A stretch of 42,720 bases of DNA from Theionarchaea archaeon (GTDB lineage: Archaea; Methanobacteriota_B; Thermococci; Methanofastidiosales; SZ-28-30): assembly GCA_018992685.1 (NCBI GenBank), contig JACVGT010000005.1, forward strand, positions 1 to 42,720, written 5' to 3'. A program made the position numbers and the translations under genes. Positions 32,959-40,868 of this stretch are shown here, in pieces. The notes beneath the pieces were generated by a model. It saw only the letters and a program-made list of their open reading frames with translations, was not told the DNA's origin and searched no databases. The first letter of the stretch is position 1. Every line of letters begins with the position of its first letter.

Positions 32959-33107
32959 GCATGTTCCTTGTCCCTGACCTTTAAAAGCTTGATGCTTTGT
33001 CTCTCTACCAACTCTCCAAGATTGTGAGCGAATAAGAACGGAGCCACTATTCATTTACTCTTGTAGAGGTAAAACAGTAAAGTTCCCAATATCAACCATA
33101 ATCTTTG

Positions 33108-33383
33108 TTATTCCCCTTGAATTCCTAATACAGCAGTGGAAATTTCCCTTCCTGTTTCTGTTAGGTCATATAGCCTACCTTTTCGAGCCTTTGGATTAAG
33201 ACACTCTACAAGATCTTGATCTCTTAGCCCTTTCAAGACATTGCTTACATGACCGATTCCAATCCCACAGATCTGGGACAATTGCTTTGGTGTCAAGGGG
33301 CTGTCTTTCAAGGCTAGAATGATCTTTCTTCGATAGATGCTTGCTAGCACATAGCCAATGCTTTTCCAGTCTTCTTCGTCCAT
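33108..33383 (-). CDS. Winged-helix regulator, probable controller of R-M system
   Basis: A 91-residue winged-helix protein of the ArsR/MarR type: SIGYVLASIYRRKIILALKDSPLTPKQLSQICGIGIGHVSNVLKGLRDQDLVECLNP, then the wing KGRLYDLTETGREI. It lies between the methyltransferase (149 bases downstream) and the divergent endonuclease gene and so probably takes the part that XRE-type C proteins play in other R-M systems. ATG 33383 follows an AT-rich TATA stretch at 33403-33412 and is leaderless. The 66 bases to the endonuclease start contain both promoters and a perfect palindrome. Confidence 0.82.
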   Translation of the reverse strand: MDEEDWKSIGYVLASIYRRKIILALKDSPLTPKQLSQICGIGIGHVSNVLKGLRDQDLVECLNPKARKGRLYDLTETGREISTAVLGIQGE

Positions 33384-33448
33384 TAGGCCACAATAGTAAT
33401 ATCATATTAAATATATAAACACACTTTACACTCTTGAAGAGTGTCTGA
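33384..33448. promoter_or_regulatory. Divergent R-M promoter with 17-bp palindromic operator
   Basis: An AT-rich block (33403-33420, TATATTTAATAT-like on one strand and TAAATATATAAAC on the other) can act as the TATA box for both genes. ACACTCTT-G-AAGAGTGT (33428-33444) is a perfect palindrome with 8-bp arms over the expected endonuclease transcription start (about 33440) and ends 4 bases before its ATG. Binding there would repress the nuclease and leave the regulator promoter open. Confidence 0.65.
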
Positions 33449-34111
33449 ATGGTAACTAACTTTTTATTTCTTTGTTTTTTTTCTATAGCTAGGGAGATTC
33501 TCTTGAAATATGTCAAGTTGAAAATACTGTTCTCATCAGACTCATTCATAGAATCAGAAGAATGGAAAATGATACATGGGCAACTGCAGAAAGCAATAGA
33601 ATCGGTCAAGTGGCCTCCTGGATCTGACAAATTTCTACTATATCCTGAATCTGGGAAGAAGAGAGGGATGGGGAATGGAGTCAGACCAATCAAGAGAGCT
33701 TTTATTAGAACACTAGGCAATTTTGGGTGGAATGTTGAAGAGAAGATTCAAATAACTAATAACAAGAGATGGGGAAAAGTCGACGTTTCAAGGAAATTGG
33801 ATAGCAAGTGGTTCGTGGTGGAATGGGAAACTGGTAATATCTCGTCTAGCCATCGGGCCCTTGAAAAAATGGCACTAGGAATGCTAACAAACGTATTTCT
33901 AGGAGGTATTCTTGTTGTGCCAACACGGGAAATGTACAATTATCTGACCGATAGAGTTGGCAACTTTGAAGAACTTGAACCTTATTTTCCCCTTTATATG
34001 AGTTTAAATTTCAAGGATGGTCTTTTTGGAATAATCGCGGTCGAACATGATGGATTAAGCGAAGATACCCCGAGAATACCAAAGGGAACAGATGGCAGAG
34101 CTCTGGTATGA
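33449..34111 (+). CDS. BamHI-like type II restriction endonuclease
   Basis: A 220-residue protein whose second half is strikingly like BamHI (213 residues). WETGNISSSHRALEKM (126-141) corresponds to BamHI FETGNISSAHRSMNKL, YNYLTDRVGNFEELEPYF (163-180) to YYLTDRVTNFEELEPYF, and IPKGTDG (210-216) to IPKGSDG. The active-site acids Asp94, Glu111 and Glu113 of BamHI match Asp112, Glu125 and Glu127 here (VDVSRK, VVEWETGN). Base-contact residues recalled for BamHI (Asn116, Ser118, Arg122, Asp154, Arg155, Asp196) all have equivalents, so cleavage at GGATCC is predicted. The N-terminus (1-35) is hydrophobic and may be partly untranslated; a later start is possible. It lies opposite the winged-helix gene and the methyltransferase. 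BamHI comparison is from memory, not a search. Confidence 0.88.
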   Translation: MVTNFLFLCFFSIAREILLKYVKLKILFSSDSFIESEEWKMIHGQLQKAIESVKWPPGSDKFLLYPESGKKRGMGNGVRPIKRAFIRTLGNFGWNVEEKIQITNNKRWGKVDVSRKLDSKWFVVEWETGNISSSHRALEKMALGMLTNVFLGGILVVPTREMYNYLTDRVGNFEELEPYFPLYMSLNFKDGLFGIIAVEHDGLSEDTPRIPKGTDGRALV

Positions 34112-34576
34112 ATCAGGATGTTTCACTACCAAATCAATTCTATTCCTGCTTAGAATCTCATATATTGTCAGTATATGGATACCGGAGGTTTATATGGACT
34201 AAATATAAAATAAATCTTGGAAATTATACCCTTCAGCGTTGGAGATACAGTCTACTATCGTGTATTTAAGTGTGCGAGTTTGCTGTGCAATGCAGCCAAT
34301 GACAGAGGGATAATGTTTTCACTGGGAAAGGTGGCACGAAAATGGAGATGAGAATGAAAACACTATTGGTCGCTTGTTTCTTCTATCTGATATGCTTCAT
34401 TCAATGAGTAATTGTGTTTTTATCTCAATAATAGCACTCTTGTTACCAATATTCTATAAACTGGTTTCTGACGGCATTCGAATCTCTTCCACATTAAGAT
34501 TCTATTTGTTGTTCTTACTCTACTAACGATATTCTCCAAAGTAGGGCAGAACTACTACAAGAAGCTGAATACCTAT
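34112..34576. other. AT-rich spacer with micro-ORF
   Basis: This holds several TATA-like stretches. One frame, 34342-34407, encodes MEMRMKTLLVACFFYLICFIQ, about 21 residues resembling a bare signal peptide, preceded by AAAGGTGG. It may be a real small peptide or the stump of a lost exported protein. The frame leading into the next gene is open from about 34472 without a start codon. Confidence 0.3.
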
Positions 34577-34765
34577 ATGTGCATAATGATGGCTAAGAAT
34601 ACTGAAAGACTAAGATCATTTATCAAAAAGACAATTATAGGCATGACTGAGGCATTTTCGGATACCGATGATGATAAGAAGTGCATTAAAATCCATGAGG
34701 ATGGTAAGTATGATGAAATTATCCATTCTACGAGCAATTTGCTTGATTACTCGGAAACGGTGTAG
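34577..34765 (+). CDS. Small hypothetical protein
   Basis: A 62-residue frame (MCIMMAKNTERLRSFIKKTI...) ending DGKYDEIIHSTSNLLDYSETV, 3 bases before the nucleotidyltransferase start, so it could be translationally coupled to it. The open frame extends upstream to about 34472 with a hydrophobic stretch (LFHIKILFVVLTLLTIFSKV) but without an ATG, GTG or TTG in that part. It may be the remainder of a longer membrane protein. No family recognised. Confidence 0.35.
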   Translation: MCIMMAKNTERLRSFIKKTIIGMTEAFSDTDDDKKCIKIHEDGKYDEIIHSTSNLLDYSETV

Positions 34766-34768
34766 AGA

Positions 34769-35476
34769 ATGAAAACTGCAATTGTTCTAATGGGGGGAAA
34801 AGGAGAAAGACTCAGGCCGATCACAGACAAAATACCTAAACCCTTGGTGGAGGTATGTGACAAGCCCATCTTATTTTGGGTACTAAAGTGGTTGGCTTTG
34901 AACAAGATTGAAAATTTGATAGCTGGAGTTTCATATAAGAAAGAGAAGTTAGAGAGATATCTAAATGAAGAATGTCTGCATGAAATGAATATCTGTATAA
35001 GCGAACACTTGGTAAGCGATGGAACAGCAACTGCTACTAGGAAAGCCATTGAAAACTGTGACGTGTTAGATGAAGATTTTCTTCTTGTTTATTGTGACAC
35101 AATTACCAATATTCCGTTGAATGACCTCTATTTGTTCCATCTAAGAGAAAAAAAGATCATGAATATGGTTATTCTCCCTCTGAGATGTAATTTTGGCATT
35201 GTGAAGGTAAAGAATAGAAGAGTTTCGTCATTTATTGAGAAACCAGTGATTAGCTCAGTTCTAACTAATGCAGGTATATATGTTTTCAACAAGAAAATCA
35301 TTCAGTTCTTAACAGATGGAAATCTTGAAAATTCCGTATTTCCTAATCTTGCAACCAAAGGAATGATTGCTGCATATAAGTACAACGGGTTCTGGAGAAC
35401 CATAAATACTCAGAAAGATAAACTGATCTTTGAATCTGAGTTCGAAAATAAAGATCTCGAAGACTTGCTGACCTGA
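34769..35476 (+). CDS. Sugar-phosphate nucleotidyltransferase-like protein
   Basis: A 235-residue NTP-transferase fold. The nucleotide-binding loop is MGGKGERLRPITDKIPKPLVEV (residues 8 to 29; the GGxGxRLxPxTxxxPKP pattern). VYCDTITNIPLNDL holds the metal-binding Asp, and the later segment VSSFIEKPV carries the EKP motif. It activates a sugar phosphate to an NDP-sugar for a surface glycan; the sugar is unknown. It lacks the C-terminal beta-helix of larger members. Base composition is AT-rich and unlike the rmlBC cluster, suggesting transfer with the neighbouring R-M genes. Confidence 0.88.
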   Translation: MKTAIVLMGGKGERLRPITDKIPKPLVEVCDKPILFWVLKWLALNKIENLIAGVSYKKEKLERYLNEECLHEMNICISEHLVSDGTATATRKAIENCDVLDEDFLLVYCDTITNIPLNDLYLFHLREKKIMNMVILPLRCNFGIVKVKNRRVSSFIEKPVISSVLTNAGIYVFNKKIIQFLTDGNLENSVFPNLATKGMIAAYKYNGFWRTINTQKDKLIFESEFENKDLEDLLT

Positions 35477-35836
35477 ATTGGCCGCTGACTTTATGGCAAG
35501 TATATTCTTATTCATCTCTTCCCCATGATAAGTCTCTAGTTTTGATTCGGGACATAATAGTGTCTGCACTTACCAAATTGATCCAGTACTGTGATGCGAT
35601 GGAAGATTATTATTCTTATGCAGCAGGTGGTGACACCGCTGGTGGCGGTATTTCTTATCTCCGACATGTCAAGAATCCGTGGGAATATGCAGCATAGGGT
35701 CTTGTTGCAGCAATATGCATTCTGGAAACTGCGAAGTATGACTCGTGGGGGAGACAATCTCACCAGTTTCCTCCTGGCTTGGCTGCAAAGATTTAAGATA
35801 CCAAGTACAACATAATCAACATAAGTAGGTGAAAAC
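35477..35836. other. Spacer with possible decayed reading frame
   Basis: On the plus strand a frame without interruptions from about 35540 to 35694 reads LIQYCDAMEDYYSYAAGGDT, then AGGGISYLRHVKNPWEYAA before a TAG. Past that stop the same frame gives GLVAAICILETAKYDSWG, which looks continuous, so one former gene may be broken by the TAG. No RBS or start is convincing. The right end has a TATA-like GATTTAAG (about 35788-35795) and an AGGTGA site for the next gene. Confidence 0.3.
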
Positions 35837-36466
35837 GTGGTCAATGAAAGAAAACCCAGTAAGAAGGGGAATCTCGTCATAACAATCTATGCAGTCTTCC
35901 TGCTCCTACTGTACTTATATGTTTTCCTAGAAGGCCCTTGCCTGACCTGTGTGGGGACACTTTTCTTTGTAGGCTTCCAAGTTCCATTGATGATAGCTGC
36001 TTTCTTGTTCGGCAGCAGAGAGAGGAGGGACAGATGCATTTTTTACATTCTGGTCATAGCCTTTACGTGCTTCATGATCAGAATCATAGACAACGGCTGC
36101 ATGATATTCGAGCGTAGCACCCTCTTTACTCATTTCTTTTCCCTCTTTTTCTTGGTGGTACTCTTGGCTTTCGTGATTTTATCTATTAAACACTGGAAAT
36201 ACATGCGCAGGGAGCCATTTGAGACATTCAGTAGTGAGGAGTACTTTAGAATTGGTCTTGACGCAATTCCATGGTCGAATATCAGAAAAATGTCGGTGAG
36301 AAAGAGCGAATTGGGAAATCCCTACGTTGTTGTCTATCTGAAGAATGACGAGCCCCCACGGAGCTTTGATATTGGATATTTTGGAGACAAGGAAACCTTT
36401 CTCAATCATCTCAAAGAAAAGGCAGCAAAAAAAGGATATGAGTATGTGGAAGAAGTCATGACTTGA
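35837..36466 (+). CDS. Membrane protein with PH-like C-terminal domain
   Basis: A 209-residue protein with four hydrophobic helices (about 13-32, 38-58, 66-86 and 93-115) and a cytoplasmic C-terminal domain (about 125-209). The tail IGLDAIPWSNIRKMSVRKSELGNPYVVVYLKN-like segment resembles the bacterial PH domains of small membrane proteins, followed by GYFGDKETFLNHLKEKA. Function unknown. Start GTG 35837 (AGGTGA 5 bases upstream); the ATG at 35844 is out of frame. It is probably co-oriented with the 36610 gene. Confidence 0.6.
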   Translation: MVNERKPSKKGNLVITIYAVFLLLLYLYVFLEGPCLTCVGTLFFVGFQVPLMIAAFLFGSRERRDRCIFYILVIAFTCFMIRIIDNGCMIFERSTLFTHFFSLFFLVVLLAFVILSIKHWKYMRREPFETFSSEEYFRIGLDAIPWSNIRKMSVRKSELGNPYVVVYLKNDEPPRSFDIGYFGDKETFLNHLKEKAAKKGYEYVEEVMT

Positions 36467-36609
36467 GCAGTTCCCCCGAAATCGAAGGATAGAGAGCAAT
36501 ATGAAATCACTCATCTGTCTTCTTGACGCAATAGAAGATTCGACTTAGCAAAACGAACAGGTGATATTATTCATCCAGGCAAACAAATCACTTAGGAGGT
36601 AAGAAAAAG

Positions 36610-36900
36610 ATGGAATCAGAGGAGGAGTTCAAAAGAAAAAAGAAGATCAGGACAGTGGTGGTAGGCACACTACTCCTAGTAGTCTATTCTGTGGTTTTCA
36701 ACGTTTATATCGGCTTCTTCATGAGTTGCGGAGGAATACTTGTTTTCGCAGTCCTAATCATCGTTCTCTTCGTGTTCTTCCATTTTCTCTTCGAAGATTT
36801 CAGAAAGTCTGATGGAAAATATGTCTACTATCCTTGTTTACTCTATGCCATTCTCATGCTAATTTGGATGGTGTATAATACCCTGTCTCGTTGCGGCTGA
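36610..36900 (+). CDS. Small membrane protein, unknown function
   Basis: A 96-residue protein with a charged N-terminus (MESEEEFKRKKKIR) and three hydrophobic helices (about 15-37, 39-62 and 73-91). A strong TTAGGAGGTAAG ribosome binding site supports ATG 36610. It has no recognised family. It resembles the helix part of the previous gene in general layout only. Confidence 0.6.
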   Translation: MESEEEFKRKKKIRTVVVGTLLLVVYSVVFNVYIGFFMSCGGILVFAVLIIVLFVFFHFLFEDFRKSDGKYVYYPCLLYAILMLIWMVYNTLSRCG

Positions 36901-37011
36901 GATAGGGTTTTTTCTTCGTTCATCTTCCTCTTTATCTCTGCCTTCTTGGCAATTCATGAGAACTTAGTTCAAACAAAGGGTACTTCAAAAACCTAAATGC
37001 CCACATAGATA

Positions 37012-37034
37012 CATTTATATAAGCGCCTACGCTT
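37012..37034 (+). promoter_or_regulatory. Promoter of alpha/beta hydrolase gene with short inverted repeat
   Basis: CATTTATATAAG (37012-37023) is a strong TATA box. AAGCG-CCTA-CGCTT (37021-37034), an inverted repeat with 5-bp arms, overlaps its end. The leader is about 60 bases and ends with AAAGGAGG at 37092-37099. Confidence 0.5.
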
Positions 37035-37104
37035 AGGAGAGGTAGTACTATAAGAAATGCTGGATGTGTTTTAATCCAGGGAGTTAGAAGAAAAGGAGGA
37101 TACG

Positions 37105-37974
37105 ATGATGAGTAAATCCTTTAATGATATCTACAAGAATGTTCCTTCAGACCAGAAAGATCGATTACAAACATTTCGCTCAACTCATCCATACACAACC
37201 TTTGATAAGGCGGACGTCACCTGGGAATATATTTCATGTGGAAAAGGAGAGGAAACCCTGGTACTCCTTCCCGGTGGTATTCGTTTCGCTGAAACATGGT
37301 TTCAACTTATTGAAATCTTTGAAAATGAATATACGATCATATCACCCACATACCCACCTTTACCCACGATGGCAGACATAACAGAAGGGATTTCTTACAT
37401 ACTTACCTCAGAATCCACGAAGAAGGTTCACCTCCTTGGAACATCATTTGGAGGATGGGTTGCTCAATGTTTTGTACACGATTATCCTGACAAAGTCCAA
37501 TCACTCATACTGTCACACACGTCAGGACCTTCAGGAATTTCTAAGAATCTCATCAAAATTGGGCAGGTTGTAACAGACTTATACCCCCTTCGGCTGCTAC
37601 GGATCACCTTCAAACAGAGATTAATGAACCTCTTATCAATGCCGGATTCAGACCGTCAGTTCTGGGAAGCTTTTCTAACAGAAGTATCTTTTCGCATGAC
37701 GAAAGACGATATTAAAGCTCAGCAGGCATGTACGGTTGACTTTGTGACAAATTATACAATCTCACAGGATGGTTCGGCCACGTGGCCTGGGCGAATTCTC
37801 ATCATAGAATCTGATGATGACCCCGCATTTAAGGAACCCGTGCGAGAGAACCTAAAAAACCTCTATCCACAAGCACAGGTTCACACATTTCACAAGACTG
37901 GACACACTTCTGGATATACGAACCCACAGGAATATGCAGTGGTTATTAGGAACTTTCTGAATGAATTAGGCTGA
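37105..37974 (+). CDS. Alpha/beta hydrolase
   Basis: A 289-residue cytoplasmic hydrolase. The nucleophile elbow is LLGTSFGGWVAQ (GxSxGG), the oxyanion strand LVLLPGGIRFAETWF, the acid in LIIESDDDPAF, and the catalytic His in KTGHTSGYTNP. The DYPDKVQSLILSHTSGP segment is typical of esterase/lactonase-type members. Substrate unknown. It has no signal peptide, unlike the membrane-linked hydrolase at 16238. ATG 37105 has AAAGGAGG 5 bases upstream; ATG 37108 is alternative. Confidence 0.85.
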   Translation: MMSKSFNDIYKNVPSDQKDRLQTFRSTHPYTTFDKADVTWEYISCGKGEETLVLLPGGIRFAETWFQLIEIFENEYTIISPTYPPLPTMADITEGISYILTSESTKKVHLLGTSFGGWVAQCFVHDYPDKVQSLILSHTSGPSGISKNLIKIGQVVTDLYPLRLLRITFKQRLMNLLSMPDSDRQFWEAFLTEVSFRMTKDDIKAQQACTVDFVTNYTISQDGSATWPGRILIIESDDDPAFKEPVRENLKNLYPQAQVHTFHKTGHTSGYTNPQEYAVVIRNFLNELG

Positions 37975-38218
37975 ACAGGTTATATGTGAACTTGTCAATC
38001 ATTCTTCCTTCCAGCATCTCTCTTGCCGAATTCATTTGTATGAGGAATAGTCATCAGGAGATACTCCTTTTAAGAGGATCTACAGCATCCTCAACTCAAC
38101 CATGCGAAAGACAGACCACGTCATTGAACCTTTGAATGAGTCCGTTTGATTTGTCATGTAACCTGCTGGGAGTTGTATATAGAGGGTACCGGCAAGATCA
38201 GAGGGGATAATCCCAAAC

Positions 38219-38266
38219 CTTTTTATATTATTTTCTCTAGATTCTCTTCAAAGTTAGAGGAGGTGA
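38219..38266 (+). promoter_or_regulatory. Promoter and RBS of C25 protease gene
   Basis: CTTTTTATATTA (38219-38230) is the TATA box. A strong AGAGGAGGTGA site (38256-38266) ends 4 bases before ATG 38271. Confidence 0.6.
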
Positions 38267-38270
38267 ATCC

Positions 38271-40268
38271 ATGAAGAAAAAGATGCTATGTATACTTATC
38301 TTGGCAGTGATGCTAGGGCTGACTTTTCCTACAATTTCTTCCGAAAATGACAGTCTTTCAATAGAATACCAGTTTACTTCAGTGATACGGGAAGGTCAGG
38401 TTGTGGTAGAGAATACCATTCTTGAAGAAATACCTGGAGAACCGCTAGTGCCCTACCGAGTTGCCAGAATTCTGCTTCCCCAGGGTACAGACGTGAAGGA
38501 TGTCACAGTCACCCAGGGTGAATCCATCATTCAGGAAGGATTTGAGATTCCATGGGGCCAACCCGCCTGTATCCTCAGTGGAAAACCTCAAAAAGTGGGA
38601 CGAAACGAAGCGACCTACAGCTCCAATGAATGGTACCACAAGACCCTGTACGATGTCATCACAGTACAATCTTTCAGAGGGTTTCAAATCTTGTATGTAC
38701 ACTTCTACCCCCTACAATATCGGCCACAATCTGGCACTGTAAAATTCTATACCACACTGACAGTGCATGTACACCTGCAAGAGAGTTCACAGAACCCATT
38801 GTACAGGGGGCTGGAAGATGACAAGAAAGATGCTGCGTGCATGGTAGACAATCCTCAAGTATTGGAGACGTATGAGAGTGTCGTGCCCCTCATAGACACG
38901 AAAGAATACATCATCATCACAAACAGTACAATGGCCCCTATATTCCAGCAATTAGCTAACCACAAAACAAATCACCTCAACAGCGCAGGCGTTTATGACG
39001 TCCAATGGATATACTCGACCTACACAGGGTATGACAATGCAGAGAAAGTAAGGAACTTCATCAAAGATATGTATCAAACCCACAGTACAAGGTGGTGTTT
39101 GCTAGGTGGGGATGTTTCTGTTGTTCCTTACAGAGGGTTCCTCTGCATATGTTCTCCGAAGGTGGATTACGATCTGGAAGCCGACATGTACTTTGGATGC
39201 CTAGATGGTACCTTTGATGCAGACGGTGATCATGTCTACGGTGAACCCTGTGACAATGTCGACTGGTTGGAAGAGGTCTTTGTCGGTCGAGCTCCAGTAG
39301 AATCCACAGCTGAAGCTCAGATGTTCGTCAACAAGACCATCGCGTATGAGCAAAGTGACAAACCAAAGGTGTGCCAGTTTCATCAAGCACGACTCGAACC
39401 AGACAACTACCCGGATTCGAGACAGGTAGCATATGACTGTGAGTACTGGACGCCTTGGTACTACACGAAGAGAAGACTCTTTGAAGAATACGGCAACGTA
39501 TCAAAAGACGACTGGAGAAATGCATGGGCTGGGAACCCACTGATAGTCCAGCACACCGGTCATGGACTCCCCACATTTTATCAGATCAACATGGTTGTTG
39601 GAGAGTCTGTAGCATGGACTACTGCAGATGTGCCCACCTTGAGTAATACGTTCAAACCAGTTCACATGTCAATGGCCTGTCTCAGTGGGGAGTTTTCCGT
39701 CAACGACTGTCTGGCTGAAGAATATGTCAAAGATGATTGTGGAGCTGTTGCGTGCATGATGAATTCTGGATATGGCTTTTATTCCTCAGTAGATGCATCT
39801 AAGTACAGTGGGGACTTCCTTGAGACTATGTTCAGGGGTCTATTCTCAGATCACAAACAGCACCTGGGTGAATTACTCAATCAGGCAAAAAGCTACTGGG
39901 TATCTGCTGCAGAGTCTAGTTCTGTGTACAGGTGGTGCTACTATGAGATTAACCTACTCGGTGACCCTGAGACACCTGCTATTTCAAGAAGCCTGGTGAT
40001 ATACCTCAGCGGTCCTCAGTATCCTCCCGAATATTCAAGCCCTACCTATACGGTTACTGTCGAAATGGGGAAAGGGAATTTCGATTACTACTGGTACATG
40101 AATGGAGGGCTGATCAAGTACACTCTCAATTCAAGCAACTGGACAGATTCATGTACTCTTGGAACGGTGTACAAGCAATTCACCATCAGTGTGTACGTGT
40201 ATGATAGGGGAACTGGCTCGAGCGCCACTGCATCCATGATAGTATACCCTGGAGGAACGCCGCCTTGA
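38271..40268 (+). CDS. Exported C25-family (gingipain-like) cysteine protease
   Basis: A 665-residue secreted protein. The signal peptide is 1-22 (LAVMLGLTFPTIS). The N-terminal part (about 25-200) resembles the Propeptide_C25 region (VPYRVARILLPQGTDVKDVTV). The catalytic domain (about 210-570) begins KEYIIITNSTMAP and contains LLGGDVSVVPYRGF, EEVFVGRAPV, the His motif VQHTGHG (His431) and the Cys motif MSMACLSGEF (Cys470), the order expected of the clan CD caspase-gingipain fold. A C-terminal Ig-like beta domain (about 585-665) closes the chain. The residue choice before cleavage is unknown. It likely degrades external protein or processes surface proteins. Confidence 0.88.
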   Translation: MKKKMLCILILAVMLGLTFPTISSENDSLSIEYQFTSVIREGQVVVENTILEEIPGEPLVPYRVARILLPQGTDVKDVTVTQGESIIQEGFEIPWGQPACILSGKPQKVGRNEATYSSNEWYHKTLYDVITVQSFRGFQILYVHFYPLQYRPQSGTVKFYTTLTVHVHLQESSQNPLYRGLEDDKKDAACMVDNPQVLETYESVVPLIDTKEYIIITNSTMAPIFQQLANHKTNHLNSAGVYDVQWIYSTYTGYDNAEKVRNFIKDMYQTHSTRWCLLGGDVSVVPYRGFLCICSPKVDYDLEADMYFGCLDGTFDADGDHVYGEPCDNVDWLEEVFVGRAPVESTAEAQMFVNKTIAYEQSDKPKVCQFHQARLEPDNYPDSRQVAYDCEYWTPWYYTKRRLFEEYGNVSKDDWRNAWAGNPLIVQHTGHGLPTFYQINMVVGESVAWTTADVPTLSNTFKPVHMSMACLSGEFSVNDCLAEEYVKDDCGAVACMMNSGYGFYSSVDASKYSGDFLETMFRGLFSDHKQHLGELLNQAKSYWVSAAESSSVYRWCYYEINLLGDPETPAISRSLVIYLSGPQYPPEYSSPTYTVTVEMGKGNFDYYWYMNGGLIKYTLNSSNWTDSCTLGTVYKQFTISVYVYDRGTGSSATASMIVYPGGTPP

Positions 40269-40288
40269 AACATTGAAGTTTTCTCATT

Positions 40289-40307
40289 TCTTTTTTTTTA
40301 CTTTTTA
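40289..40307 (+). terminator. T-rich terminator after C25 protease
   Basis: Nine and five T residues with one A and C between them, about 21 bases after the stop codon. Confidence 0.6.
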
Positions 40308-40519
40308 GTTCACTACATGGCTCATTATGCGGCTTGATTTTTCATCTATATTTTCATCGGATTTGATTCTGAGCTTCTCGATTGCAAAGAGAACACTAGC
40401 GCATATGACATTTTCGTACTTTCTATGGGAAAATGGTGGATGGAATTCGCTTTGATTTCCTAATTAAGAAGAATGATATTGACGCATATTACGCCTTTGA
40501 GGGGATAAATATATGCACG

Positions 40520-40820
40520 GGGTCCTCACCGTCCTATCTCTTCACAGGAAAACAAAGAGACGTCACAGGATTATACAATCTCAACCAACGACACTAAGAC
40601 CCTGAAACAGGAAGATTTATAACAAGAGATCCGTACGCGTGGCTACCTGGTGATCTGCGCCCTTGTGATCATTTGGGGAACCAAATAAGGCGGTTGATGA
40701 TTCCACAAAGATTCGATGGACATAGCTATGCAGAGAACAATTCACTTCGATGTTCAGATTCCACAGGCCTCTCTCACATCTGGAGTGCTGTTGTAATCAA
40801 TGCAACAACTCAGCCATGAA
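40520..40820 (+). pseudogene. RHS-repeat core remnant
   Basis: A stretch reads, in one frame, SPSYLFTGKQRDVTGLYNLN, then QRH, stop, DPETGRFITRDPYAWLPGD, and later IPQRFDGHSYAENNSLRCSD and STGLSH. These are the conserved RHS-associated core segments (YLFTGKxRDxTGLYNxxxRxYDPETGRFIxxDP and NxYSYxxNNPLRYxDPTG). One in-frame TAA replaces the Tyr of RYYDP. No start or upstream repeats are present, so only the end of an RHS gene survives, probably by deletion. RHS genes are often polymorphic toxins or surface proteins. Confidence 0.75.
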
Positions 40821-40868
40821 GGATCTTTACCGCAGTTGCACCAGTTATTGTGATTGAAGGTGAAACCC

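Noticed and set aside
34112-34200. Missing N-terminal half of the truncated regulator on the right side of the R-M cassette
   Set aside because: A minus-strand frame gives a vaguely similar segment (IYEILSRNRIDL), but it is too short and weak to accept.
35690-35700. TAG decoded as pyrrolysine
   Set aside because: No supporting gene context for pyrrolysine use, and the frame has no convincing start.
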